Below, in pieces: positions 37,377 through 46,814 of a stretch of 64,000 nt of DNA. The notes under the pieces are model-generated. The model was given only the letters and a program-made list of their open reading frames with translations, made no database searches and was not told the origin of the DNA. Source of the DNA: Leptothoe spongobia TAU-MAC 1115 (lineage in GTDB: Bacteria > Cyanobacteriota > Cyanobacteriia > Phormidesmidales > Phormidesmidaceae); NCBI RefSeq assembly GCF_018739885.1, contig NZ_JADOES010000002.1, positions 113,807 through 177,806 on the forward strand. Direction: 5' to 3'. Made by a program: the position numbers and the translations under genes. Numbering within the stretch: the first letter of the stretch is position 1; each line of letters starts with the position of its first letter.

Positions 37377-38408
37377 ATGTTTAACGACGATCTAAAGAAT
37401 TTGTCTACGACTTCTACTATTCAGCTGTCCGATGGACAGAGTGATAGTCTCATATTTCCTATTATTGAAAGTCAGGAACACATTGAGGGTGACAAACAGT
37501 GGTTAAATAAAAGACGGTTAGATCATGAGCCTATGGAGCAGTGGCTAGCTGTTGCGAATATTCAACCTGGAACATTGCAATCTCGTCAGTATTTTGATGA
37601 GTCGGAGATCGATAACCTGGCCAAGAGTTTTAGAGAAAATGGCTTTAAGGGGATCCTCAATGTTAGACCACTAGATAATGAACAATACGAACTAATTGCA
37701 GGAGAACGTCGTTGGCGAGCTGCCCAAAAAGCAGGAATAGAAAAAGTTCTCTGTCTGGTCAATCAGTTTAGTGATGAAGAAGCACTACAGTTTTCACTGA
37801 TTGAGAACGTCAAACGCGTGGATCTCAGTAAATTAGAGGAAACTATGGCCATCTTGCGATTGATCGAGATCCGTTATGGTCTCAGTCAAGCACAAGCGGC
37901 TAAAATTATCCGCACCGAGGGACATCCGGATAAGCGCTCCCGGTGTGACGTTGCACCGAGTCAAGCATTGCAAAATATCGAATCGGTACTGCAGTCATTT
38001 AACATTGAGCTACAAACGTTCCGAACTCGGAATCTTCGTAGTCTTACATTATCGGATGAACTCATCCAGGCTCATCTTAAGGGACAAATTTCATGGTCAG
38101 TTGCTCTAGAGTTACACAAACTTAAGGATGCGATCGCACGTCAAACGTTGCTCAATGAGATTTTAAACCGTGAGTCTGCATCATTTAGATGGGTACAGCA
38201 GCAGGTCAAGGAATTAAGAGCACAACTAACTGAACCGGGTCAACAAACCCCAGTATCGTTTGGGAAGCGAATAAGGGCTGTCGCTAAGCAGGTGAAGGAG
38301 GTTGAATCTCAGCTCAACGTCACTCAGCGTCAACAGCTTGAGACAATTTTACAGAAATTAGACGATTTTTTAAAGCATACGGATAAGGTCTCTTCAGACT
38401 CAAACTAG
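37377..38408 (+). CDS. ParB/RepB-family partition or regulatory protein (343 aa)
   Basis: The N-terminal ParB nuclease-like fold is recognisable: NIQPGTLQSRQYFDESEIDN, then LAKSFRENGF, box GERRWRAAQKAG at 109-120, and FSLIENVKRVDLSKLEE around 154-170 (ENxxRxDL box). A helix-turn-helix follows near 180-195 (YGLSQAQAAKIIR). The C-terminus is helical and charged. ParB proteins bind parS sites and act with ParA in DNA segregation; some are plasmid regulators. No parA lies next to it. The gene carries the shared promoter element, unusual for a housekeeping partition gene, so a specialised regulator role is possible. Confidence 0.82.
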   Translation: MFNDDLKNLSTTSTIQLSDGQSDSLIFPIIESQEHIEGDKQWLNKRRLDHEPMEQWLAVANIQPGTLQSRQYFDESEIDNLAKSFRENGFKGILNVRPLDNEQYELIAGERRWRAAQKAGIEKVLCLVNQFSDEEALQFSLIENVKRVDLSKLEETMAILRLIEIRYGLSQAQAAKIIRTEGHPDKRSRCDVAPSQALQNIESVLQSFNIELQTFRTRNLRSLTLSDELIQAHLKGQISWSVALELHKLKDAIARQTLLNEILNRESASFRWVQQQVKELRAQLTEPGQQTPVSFGKRIRAVAKQVKEVESQLNVTQRQQLETILQKLDDFLKHTDKVSSDSN

Positions 38409-38633
38409 ATGTTTATTAGATCTTTTCACAGGGGTGCCTAATTACTTTCACAGGTATCTAATCACTGTAAGGCTTATGTATTATGCTCACATCGATTTAT
38501 CAGGTCCTTTATCTAAGGGGAAATCCAATGGGTTTTGTGATGTGAACACCAGGGTGGAATAATGCTAATTGTCAGTTATAGGCACTGAGTCGGGACATTG
38601 AGGAAAAAAATCTAAATTAATAGAGATTCTCTA
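38409..38633. other. Intergenic region after the ParB gene
   Basis: No open frame or repeat I can support; the long hairpin follows at 38634. Confidence 0.4.
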
Positions 38634-38673
38634 AGAAAATGAGCGGCTGTTCAAGAACAGCCGCTCATTTTCT
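38634..38673. terminator. Perfect 19-bp hairpin terminator
   Basis: AGAAAATGAGCGGCTGTTC (38634-38652) pairs fully with 38655-38673 across a two-base loop, A-rich on one side and T-rich on the other, so it can work on both strands. It separates the ParB gene from the adhesin promoter. Confidence 0.85.
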
Positions 38674-38783
38674 TTGCTAAAGAGAGACTGAGATATCTTC
38701 ACATCATATCTTGATTTCGCTTACAACTGATTGCACTACTTTTTGCCGTTACTCCAGATGGCTTCCGCTTAACCCTGATCAAG

Positions 38784-38799
38784 TGTGATCTACGTCAAA
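38784..38799 (+). promoter_or_regulatory. FNR/CRP-like site upstream of adhesin 1
   Basis: TGTGATCTACGTCAAA, one base different from the site at 20257, and again 52 bases (start to start) upstream of the shared promoter element. ATCACTAA between the two elements is also conserved. Confidence 0.55.
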
Positions 38800-38835
38800 C
38801 CATTGACCTGATTGAGATCACTAATCCTTATGCAA

Positions 38836-38891
38836 CCTGAATAAACCTGAATTTTTACCTGAACAAACCTGAGCTTTTCAGGATTTTTTCT
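38836..38891 (+). promoter_or_regulatory. Shared promoter element, copy 5 (for adhesin 1)
   Basis: Two units: CCTGAATAAACCTGAATTTT, TA, CCTGAACAAACCTGAGCTTT, TC, then AGGATTTTTTCT. GATAGTTAAG 20 bases on is a possible -10. The ATG at 39023 follows 131 bases after the element. Confidence 0.75.
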
Positions 38892-39022
38892 GTCAGTTAT
38901 TTTCGCGATAGTTAAGTCATCAATTTGAAGACAGTAGGTTCACACATTGCAGTATGCCAGCGATGGAACTGCACAAGAAACATTGCTCACTTATTTTGTA
39001 ACTGCTTTAGGAGATTAAACAA

Positions 39023-42000
39023 ATGTCTGACGGAGTTTTTAATCCAGATGTCAATGGCGTTGTCCTCACCGGAGATGGTGGTAATAACGTCTTGGATGGT
39101 ACCAACTTAAACGATCAGCTTTTTGGCCTGGCTGGTAACGATCGCCTCAAAGGAATGGCTGGAGCAGACCTGCTGGAGGGGGGGATCGGCGATGATTGGC
39201 TTTCCGGTGGTGCAGGCACAGATAAATTAGAAGGCGGTATTGGCAAGGATTTATTGCTAGGTGGCAAAGACCGCGACTGGCTCTTTGGCGGTGCGGATGC
39301 GGATGCGCTTTGGGGCGGTGATGGTAACGACGACCTCAGCGGTGGCGCAGGTAATGACCTGCTGGTTGGTGGTAAAGGAAACGATCTTCTAGATGGTGGA
39401 TTAGGTAATGATGTTATTCACCTTGGCCAAGGGTCAGATATTGTTGTGCTAGCGCCTGGCAATGGGTTTGACATACTAACAGACTATAGAGATGGTCAGG
39501 ATAAAATTCAGCTAGAGGGTGGTCTCACCTTTGAGGATTTGGATATCCGCAAACACGGTAAATTCAGTACAGAGATTCGTATTGATAAACCTGGCGATCC
39601 GAATGACGGTGAGAAATTGGCCAAACTCGTAGGGATTCGTCCTAATAAGTTAACTGAGGATGACTTTATCTTTGATGATGGCGGTGGATCTAATATTGCT
39701 CCAACAATCACTAGCGACGGTGGTGGTGACACAGCTTCCATTTCAGTAGCCGAAAATCAAACGACAGTGACTGATGTTGATGCGACCGATGATACCGATT
39801 CTGAAGGTTCAGGTCTGACCTATAGTCTCAGTGGTGGTGCCGATGCATCGTTGTTCTCGGTGGATGCGAATACTGGTGTCGTCACCTTCAACAATGCGCC
39901 TGATTTTGAAGTACCGGGGGATGCCAACGGTAACAATGACTATGAGGTTCAAGTGACGGTTACTGATTCTTCAGGCTTAACTGATGTTCAAGACCTGGTG
40001 ATTAGCGTGACCGATGTGGCGGAGAACGCAGCGCCGACTATCACTAGTTCTGCGACAGCCAGTGTTGCTGAAAATCAGACCAGTGCCATTGATGTGCAGA
40101 CATCTGATGATACCGATTCTGAAGGTTCAGGGTTGACCTATAGCCTCAGCGGTGGTGCAGATCAATCGTTGTTCTCAGTTGATGCGAATACTGGTGTCGT
40201 CACCTTCAACAATGCTCCCGACTTTGAAGCACCGGGTGATGCTAATGGGGATAATGCCTACCAGGTTCAAGTAACAGTAACCGATTCATCTGGGTTGACT
40301 GATGCTCAAGATATTACGGTGAATGTTACCGATGTGGCAGAGAACGCAGCGCCGACTATCACCAGTTCTGCGACAGCTAGTGTTGCTGAGAATCAGACCA
40401 GTGCCATTGATGTGCAGACATCTGATGATATCGATTCTGAAGGTTCAGGTCTGACCTATAGTCTCAGTGGTGGAGCCGATGCATCGTTGTTCTCGGTGGA
40501 TGCGAATACTGGTGTCGTCACCTTCAACAATGCGCCTGATTTTGAAGTACCGGGGGATGCCAACGGTAACAATGACTATGAGGTTCAAGTGACGGTTACT
40601 GATTCTTCAGGCTTAACTGATGTTCAAGACCTGGTGATTAGCGTGACCGATGTGGCGGAGAACGCAGCGCCGACTATCACAAGCTCTGCAACAGCCAGTG
40701 TTGCTGAAAATCAGACCAGTGCCATTGATGTACAGACATCTGATGATGCCGATTCTGAAGGTTCAGGGTTGACCTATAGCCTCAGTGGCGGTGCCGATGC
40801 ATCGTTGTTCTCAGTTGATGCGAATACTGGTGTCGTCACCTTCAATAATGCACCTGACTTTGAAGCACCGGGTGATTCTAATGGGGATAATGCCTACCAG
40901 GTTCAAGTAACAGTAACCGATTCATCTGGGTTGACTGATGCTCAAGACATTACGGTGAATGTTACCGATGTGGCGGAGAACGCAGCACCGACTATCACTA
41001 GTTCTGCGACAGCCAGTGTTGCTGAGAATCAGACCAGTGCCATTGATGTAGAGACATCTGATGATACCGATTCTGAAGGTTCAGGGTTGACCTATAGCCT
41101 CAGCGGTGGTGCAGATCAATCGTTGTTCTCAATTGATGCCAACACAGGTGTAGTCACCTTCAACAATGCTCCCGACTTTGAAGCACCGGGGGATGCCAAC
41201 GGCGATAACAATTATCAGGTGCAGGTGAGCGTCACCGATGCGGGTGGGTTAACTGATGTTCAAGACTTGACCGTGACCGTCACTGATGAAGTCGAAAACG
41301 TCGATCCTGTTGCCCAAAACCAAACCTACTCCACCTTTGGTAATACAGTGCTAGAGGTAGCCGGAGCAGATATCCCAGGCAATGAGGCAACGTCCGTCAC
41401 GAGTACTACCAGCCTTCTGACCGGAGCAACCGATGCCAATGGCGATACGTTGACGACACTAGCGGAGACAAAAACAACAACGGCAGGAGGCAGTGTCACG
41501 ATCAACGCTGACGGCAGCTTCTTCTATACGCCCGAGGCTGGTGATGTGAGTGTGGCGGATACCTTCACCTTTACGGTCTTAGATGGAAACGGAGGCAGTA
41601 GTGTCGGAACTGCGACGATCAATGTGAGTAGCGATCGCATCTGGTACGTCGATGATGATGCCGCAGCGGGTGGCGATGGCACCTCCGCTAATCCGTTTAA
41701 TAGTCTAGTGCCTTTGAATACAGGCGGTAGCAGCGATGGCCTTGATGGGGCAGGAGATACCATCTACGTCCTGGATGGCACCTATACCAGTGGTATTACC
41801 CTAGAAAATAACCAATCACTCTTGGGTCAAGCCGTCGACCTGGTAGTGGATGGCACCACCCTGATTACAGGGTCGAACGCTAACCGACCTAGTCTATCCA
41901 ACCCCGGAGCCAATGCCATCACCCTGGCCTCAGGCAATACCGTACGCGGTTTGGGTATCACCGGAGCCACCACCCAAAATGGCATCGTCGGTACCAATGT

Positions 42001-42724
42001 GGGTAACACCCTGATCGATAATGTCACCTTTACCGGTCTGGCTCTCGAAGCGGCCCAGCTCACCAACAGCACCTCCAATGCGACAATCACCCTGCAAAAC
42101 AACACGGTGAATTCGCCTAATTCGACCACAGGTGTAGAGCTTGAGGTGATCAGCAATGGTGCTAGTAACGTCACGGTCAATGTCACCGACAATACCCTGT
42201 CCAATGTGAGTAATAGTGCAATTTTGGTGGATGGTAATGGGAACGGCACCGTCAACACCACTATCAGTGGCAACAATATTACGGTCGACAATGCAGGTAG
42301 TCCGACCATCGAGGTCGATCAGGCCGGTAACGGCACCCTCACTGCGTTGATTAATAACAACACGATATTAGGACAGCTGAACGATACCGATGCCATCTTC
42401 GTCGTGGCGAATAACGGCACGGGCACCCTAAATGCAACCATCACCAATAACTCGAATGATACGGCCCCTACTGGTCCGATTGGTTCTGGGTTATTTGGTC
42501 GGGTCCAAAACAACAATACGCTGAATCTCAATATCTTTGGGAATAGCTTTGTGGGCCTGAATAATGAGGACATCGCCCTGGCACGGGTAGCGATCGCGGG
42601 GGCAAATCCAACCCTGAATGTGACTCAGACGGATGCAGCGGACCTGACTGCCGTCAACAATAACGCTGGGTTGTTCCTTGACGGAACGATTAACTTTAAT
42701 CAGCCTGCCCCTCCTACTCCTTAG
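39023..42724 (+). CDS. RTX/cadherin-repeat giant surface protein with C-terminal beta-helix, adhesin 1 (1233 aa)
   Basis: Residues ~15-130 hold RTX nonapeptides (GGxGNDxLx type, e.g. GGAGNDLLVGGKGNDLLDGG), closed by a GQDKIQLEGGL element near 160. Five cadherin-like repeats of 106 residues occupy ~227-757, each with NAAPTITSSATASVAENQT and DFE(A/V)PGD(A/S)N motifs for calcium binding. An Ig-like linker leads to a right-handed beta-helix (~872-1233) that begins WYVDDDAAAGG. There is no signal peptide. RTX proteins normally leave by type I secretion with a C-terminal signal, but here the RTX block is N-terminal. The final module is shared with the proteins at 43756 and 50035. AGGAG lies before the ATG. 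Confidence 0.85.
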   Translation: MSDGVFNPDVNGVVLTGDGGNNVLDGTNLNDQLFGLAGNDRLKGMAGADLLEGGIGDDWLSGGAGTDKLEGGIGKDLLLGGKDRDWLFGGADADALWGGDGNDDLSGGAGNDLLVGGKGNDLLDGGLGNDVIHLGQGSDIVVLAPGNGFDILTDYRDGQDKIQLEGGLTFEDLDIRKHGKFSTEIRIDKPGDPNDGEKLAKLVGIRPNKLTEDDFIFDDGGGSNIAPTITSDGGGDTASISVAENQTTVTDVDATDDTDSEGSGLTYSLSGGADASLFSVDANTGVVTFNNAPDFEVPGDANGNNDYEVQVTVTDSSGLTDVQDLVISVTDVAENAAPTITSSATASVAENQTSAIDVQTSDDTDSEGSGLTYSLSGGADQSLFSVDANTGVVTFNNAPDFEAPGDANGDNAYQVQVTVTDSSGLTDAQDITVNVTDVAENAAPTITSSATASVAENQTSAIDVQTSDDIDSEGSGLTYSLSGGADASLFSVDANTGVVTFNNAPDFEVPGDANGNNDYEVQVTVTDSSGLTDVQDLVISVTDVAENAAPTITSSATASVAENQTSAIDVQTSDDADSEGSGLTYSLSGGADASLFSVDANTGVVTFNNAPDFEAPGDSNGDNAYQVQVTVTDSSGLTDAQDITVNVTDVAENAAPTITSSATASVAENQTSAIDVETSDDTDSEGSGLTYSLSGGADQSLFSIDANTGVVTFNNAPDFEAPGDANGDNNYQVQVSVTDAGGLTDVQDLTVTVTDEVENVDPVAQNQTYSTFGNTVLEVAGADIPGNEATSVTSTTSLLTGATDANGDTLTTLAETKTTTAGGSVTINADGSFFYTPEAGDVSVADTFTFTVLDGNGGSSVGTATINVSSDRIWYVDDDAAAGGDGTSANPFNSLVPLNTGGSSDGLDGAGDTIYVLDGTYTSGITLENNQSLLGQAVDLVVDGTTLITGSNANRPSLSNPGANAITLASGNTVRGLGITGATTQNGIVGTNVGNTLIDNVTFTGLALEAAQLTNSTSNATITLQNNTVNSPNSTTGVELEVISNGASNVTVNVTDNTLSNVSNSAILVDGNGNGTVNTTISGNNITVDNAGSPTIEVDQAGNGTLTALINNNTILGQLNDTDAIFVVANNGTGTLNATITNNSNDTAPTGPIGSGLFGRVQNNNTLNLNIFGNSFVGLNNEDIALARVAIAGANPTLNVTQTDAADLTAVNNNAGLFLDGTINFNQPAPPTP
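39704..41293 (+). repeat. Five 318-bp tandem repeats in adhesin 1
   Basis: Repeat landmarks (GAGAACGCAGC) fall at 40022, 40340, 40658 and 40976, exactly 318 bases apart. Repeats alternate between two sequence types (VQDLVISVTDV and AQDITVNVTDV), and non-adjacent copies are nearly identical at DNA level, which points to recent unequal crossover of a two-repeat unit. Confidence 0.85.
41912..42724 (+). repeat. Shared C-terminal beta-helix module, copy 1
   Basis: About 810 bases that recur at 45883-46689 and 53554-54363, with long stretches of identical DNA. Each copy runs from NAITL(A/G)SGNTVRGL to the C-terminal NFNQPAPPTP or a close variant. Confidence 0.8.
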
Positions 42725-42774
42725 GATGGTCGAAAGCATAATCATTCAGTAAATTGAGCGATTAGATGCAATAG

Positions 42775-42815
42775 AACGGGTTGTTGTTAAATAACAACAA
42801 CTCGTTTTATTTTCT
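42775..42815 (+). terminator. Terminator of adhesin 1
   Basis: AACGGGTTGTTGTTA pairs with TAACAACAACTCGTT (one mismatch), followed by TTATTTTCTATTTT. It lies 50 bases after the stop codon. Confidence 0.8.
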
Positions 42816-43755
42816 ATTTTATTTCGAAAATACGTAGGTAGGGCTGTGGCGCAGAGAGATATGTTGGGCGAGGCGAGCGGCGATGATAAGTTTTCTCTCA
42901 AGTTTTGCTCAAGAAATGCATATTGAAATACTACATATCAATCTTTTAGAAGGCCACTATAATTTTTCATGTCTTTATCAATGGATCAAATAGATAAGGA
43001 GTCAACGTTAAATAAGTTCTCATTTTTGAGTTTTAAGTTACGCGCCCAACTCAAAATAAAGGCCCAAGGTCATGCGCCTACATATACCAAAACTTAGAAC
43101 TTAAAACTGGCTCACTCCTAAGCAAGGTATAGCATTTTTAATCGCATAGCATAAGTGTGAAGATGTTGTTAAGGGAACATTTATGAAAATCGAAATATAG
43201 TGTCCTGGCAAACAATCTCAACCAGTTATGAGAGAGCCGATCGATTGACTTGAAAAAACCAACAAGTATGGATATTCTTTGATAAATTTTCTTTAAAGTG
43301 GGCATTCACATGAGAAATGTGAATGCTACTGTTCAATCTAGGGACATACGTATAACCCCTTAGATTTAGGGATTAAGCAGAAAAATGCTGAATCATCGAA
43401 GGCAAAGCTACTCTCTGGAAAATGTTAGATAGCTGTTGCGATCGCACGTTTGTAGTATCTGACAAATGCAAGCGAGCTTATTTACCCTAAAAAGCTGGAC
43501 AGGCCCTGTTCCGTTAGGTACAGAGAAATGAGACAACACGACCAAGAAGCATTCTGTCTTTCGTCATAAGGCTAACTTATAACTACTGTAAAAGGATTCA
43601 TGATCCTTAAAATTGTCAAATTCTTACTTATATCTCTTGTTTCACAGGAGTTTTAACCTGGTCAGTCATGAGTGGGTGGCCTATTGTAGTTTGCGATTTT
43701 CACTAAAAACCATTCGAGTCAACCTTTTTAAATTATTTTTGAGGAATCTGAAACA
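42816..43755. other. Long intergenic region (0.94 kb) between adhesins 1 and 2
   Basis: No gene is seen. A GCGATCGC octamer lies near 43438. The phrase TTAGATTTAGGGATTAAGCA near 43370 resembles TTAGATTTAGGGGATCAGGG near 49705, each 330-390 bases upstream of an adhesin start (43756 and 50035). GAGGAA lies before the ATG at 43756. Confidence 0.45.
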
Positions 43756-46689
43756 ATGGCTGATGGAGTGTTTAATCCCCCTGTCGACAATGTCTTCACT
43801 GGCAATAATGGTGCCAACACCATCAATGGAACAGGGCTTAACGATGAAATCTTTGGACTGGGTGGTAGGGATACCCTCAGAGGTTTAGCTGGAGCAGATC
43901 TATTAGATGGCGGTAACGGCAAAGACCTTCTATTGGGCGGTGCCGGTACTGATAAGTTAATCGGTGGCAATAGTAATGATAGATTATTTGGTGGGAGTCA
44001 AGATGACTGGCTGTTTGGCAATCTCGGCAATGATTTTTTGAGCGGCGATGGTGGTAATGACGACCTCAATGGTGGTGATGGCCGAGATAACCTATTAGGT
44101 GGCAGTGGTAATGACACCCTCCTGGGTGAGCGCGGTAATGACATCCTGGGTGGTGGTAGTGGTAACGACCTCTTGGACGGCGGCGCTAATAACGACGGGC
44201 TATTTGGAGGATTTGGTGACGATACTATTCTCGGCGGAGCTGGTAATGACCAGATATTTGGAGGATTTGGTGACGATACTATCGATGGTGGTCTGGGCAA
44301 TGACAATATTTTCACAGGCCTAGGTCAGAATATTGTTATTCTAAGACCGGGCGATGGTTTTGACAGAATACGAGACTTCTTGCCAGGGCAAGATAAAATC
44401 CAACTCGAAGATGGTCTTACCTTTAATGACTTGGATCTAATCCCCCAGGGTAGAAATACAACAATTCGTATTAATAAACCTGGTGATCCAAACGATGGTG
44501 AGAATCTAGCCAGGCTATTTGGTGTACGCGCCAATCAGTTAGATGAAGATGATTTCATTGACTCCACACCATCTAATCTAGCACCGGAAATTACCAGTGA
44601 TGGCGGTGGGGATACCGCAACGGTCAATGCCGCTGAGAATCAGACAGCGGTTACCGATGTGGAGACCAGCGATGATAATGACTCTGAAGGCTCGGGTCTC
44701 ACCTACAGTCTGACTACCGATGCCGGTGGCGGTACCGACAATGGTCTGTTCTCCATTGATGCAGCGACTGGGGTACTCACCTTTAATGCCCCACCTGACT
44801 TTGAGGCTCCTGACGATGCCAACACCGATAATGCCTATGAAGTCCAGGTGACGGTGACTGACTCTTCAGGCTTAACCGATTCTCAAGACATTACGGTGAA
44901 TGTCACCGATGTGGCGGAGAATGCCGCGCCGACGATTACTAGTTCAGCCACGGCTAGTGTCCCCGAAAATCAAACCAGTGCGATTGATGTTCAATCTACG
45001 GATGACGTGGATTCCGAAGGCTCAGGGTTGACCTATAGCCTGAGTGGTGGAGCCGACCAATCCGTGTTCTCCATTGATGCCAGCACAGGTGTGGTCACCT
45101 TCAATGCGGCCCCCGACTTTGAAGTGCCTGGGGATGCCAATGGCGATAACGATTACGAACTTCAGGTCACTGTCACCGATGCCGGGGGCTTAACCGACAG
45201 CCAGGACATCACCGTTAATGTCACCGATGTGGTGGAAGTACCTGTCCCAGATGCTGTCAATGATGCCTTTAACGTCACCGGTAATGTCGGCATTGATGTC
45301 ACCAGCACCGGCTCCATCCTCAACAATGACATCGGTGGAACACCCACAGCCCTCTTCTTTGGCAATGCATCAGGCACCGCCAATGGGACAGCGGCCGATG
45401 GCACCAATACCATTACCACCACCAATGGCGGTACGGTGTTGCTAAATGCTGATGGCACCTTCACCTATGATCCGGCTGCCGGTTTCAACGGCGCTGACTC
45501 ATTCTTCTACTTCAGTCAAAATTCAGGCGGCGATGACACCGCTGAAGTCACCTTCACCGTGGCCGATACCGTCTGGTTTATTGACAACAGCGCCGGGGGC
45601 TCTACCAATACAGGCACCCTGAATAACCCCTTCACCTCATTGGCTGACTTTAATACAGCCAATGATGGTGGCGGCAACAACCCTGGAGCGAATGACGATA
45701 TCTTCCTAGGCTCGGGCTCAGGCAACTATACAGGTGGCACCACGCTGCTGGATGGTCAGACCCTGATTGGTCAAGGAACCACCGGTACCCTGGATGGATT
45801 ACTGGGTATTACGTTGCCCACCTTTAGTAATCCGCTGCCCACCCTCGGCGGGGCCGACCCCATTATTGTGAACAATGGTGGCAATGCCATTACGTTAGGA
45901 TCTGGCAACACCGTTCGAGGATTAACCATTGCTGGAGCCACTACCCAAAATGGCATCGTCGGTACCAATGTGGGTAACACTCTGATCGATAATGTCACCT
46001 TTACCGGTCTGGCTCTCGAAGCCGTCCAGCTCACTAACAGCACCGCGAATGCGACAATTACGCTGCAAAACAACACGGTGAATTCGCCTAATTCGACCAC
46101 AGGTGTAGAACTTGAGGTAATCAGCAATGGAGCGAGTAACGTCACGGTCAATGTCACCGACAATACCCTGTCCAACGTGAGTAATAGTGCAATTTTGGTG
46201 GATGGTAATGGGAACGGCACCGTCAACACCACCATCAGTGGTAACAATATTACGGTCAACAACGCGGGTAGCTTCACCATTGAGGTCGATCAAGCTGGTA
46301 ACGGTACCATCAATGCGTTGATTGATAACAACAATATATTTGGACAGCTGGACGATACTGATGCCATCTTCGTAAATGCGAATAACGGCACGGGCACCCT
46401 AAATGCAACAGTTACCAATAACTCGAATGATACAGCCCCAACCACGTTAGGAGCTGGATTATTTGGTCGGGCCAATAACAACAATACGCTGAATCTCAAT
46501 ATCACTGGGAATAACTTTACGGGCCTATTCGAGGAGATTTTCCTGGCACAGGTACCTATACCGAATGAGACCCCAACGCTGAACGTTACTCAGACTAGTG
46601 AAGCTAACCTGAGTGCAGTCAACAATGGAGACAGGGTGGCTACCTCTGGGGCGATTAACTTTGGTCAGCCTGCACCGCCTACTCCATAG
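43756..46689 (+). CDS. RTX/cadherin-repeat surface protein with C-terminal beta-helix, adhesin 2 (977 aa)
   Basis: The N-terminus (MADGVFNPPVDNVFTGNNGA) matches adhesin 1. RTX nonapeptides fill ~15-190, more than in adhesin 1, ending in GQDKIQLEDGLTFNDLDL. Two cadherin-like repeats follow (~275-490), with the same SSGLTDSQDITVNVTDV text. An Ig-like domain (~495-600, VNDAFNVTGNVGIDVTSTGS) is shared with the 50035 protein, and the common beta-helix module is at ~605-977 (VWFIDNSAGG). No signal peptide. The gene lies between two terminators. It looks like a recombinant of adhesin 1 (N-terminal part) and adhesin 3 (C-terminal part). Confidence 0.85.
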   Translation: MADGVFNPPVDNVFTGNNGANTINGTGLNDEIFGLGGRDTLRGLAGADLLDGGNGKDLLLGGAGTDKLIGGNSNDRLFGGSQDDWLFGNLGNDFLSGDGGNDDLNGGDGRDNLLGGSGNDTLLGERGNDILGGGSGNDLLDGGANNDGLFGGFGDDTILGGAGNDQIFGGFGDDTIDGGLGNDNIFTGLGQNIVILRPGDGFDRIRDFLPGQDKIQLEDGLTFNDLDLIPQGRNTTIRINKPGDPNDGENLARLFGVRANQLDEDDFIDSTPSNLAPEITSDGGGDTATVNAAENQTAVTDVETSDDNDSEGSGLTYSLTTDAGGGTDNGLFSIDAATGVLTFNAPPDFEAPDDANTDNAYEVQVTVTDSSGLTDSQDITVNVTDVAENAAPTITSSATASVPENQTSAIDVQSTDDVDSEGSGLTYSLSGGADQSVFSIDASTGVVTFNAAPDFEVPGDANGDNDYELQVTVTDAGGLTDSQDITVNVTDVVEVPVPDAVNDAFNVTGNVGIDVTSTGSILNNDIGGTPTALFFGNASGTANGTAADGTNTITTTNGGTVLLNADGTFTYDPAAGFNGADSFFYFSQNSGGDDTAEVTFTVADTVWFIDNSAGGSTNTGTLNNPFTSLADFNTANDGGGNNPGANDDIFLGSGSGNYTGGTTLLDGQTLIGQGTTGTLDGLLGITLPTFSNPLPTLGGADPIIVNNGGNAITLGSGNTVRGLTIAGATTQNGIVGTNVGNTLIDNVTFTGLALEAVQLTNSTANATITLQNNTVNSPNSTTGVELEVISNGASNVTVNVTDNTLSNVSNSAILVDGNGNGTVNTTISGNNITVNNAGSFTIEVDQAGNGTINALIDNNNIFGQLDDTDAIFVNANNGTGTLNATVTNNSNDTAPTTLGAGLFGRANNNNTLNLNITGNNFTGLFEEIFLAQVPIPNETPTLNVTQTSEANLSAVNNGDRVATSGAINFGQPAPPTP
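45883..46689 (+). repeat. Shared C-terminal beta-helix module, copy 2
   Basis: Same module as at 41912 and 53554. The stretch around 45940-46260 is nearly identical to 41960-42290. Confidence 0.8.
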
Positions 46690-46704
46690 GATGGTCTAAG
46701 GCAT

Positions 46705-46771
46705 AAATCGTTCTTCGGTTGAACGATTAGATTAAAAATAACGGCTGGCTGTTATTTAACAGCCAGCCGTT
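46705..46771. terminator. Bidirectional terminator, two hairpins
   Basis: First hairpin: AATCGTTC / GAACGATT (about 46706-46728). Second: AACGGCTGGCTGTTA (46740-46754) / TAACAGCCAGCCGTT (46757-46771), a perfect 15-bp stem. It serves the convergent genes ending at 46689 and 46815. Confidence 0.85.
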
Positions 46772-46814
46772 CCCTGTTCATTGAACCGTTAACGTCAAGA
46801 AGACTATCGACAAG

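Noticed and set aside
30914..38408. A classical parAB partition operon
   Set aside because: The ATPase and ParB are 6 kb apart with unrelated genes between, and no parS-like array was seen.
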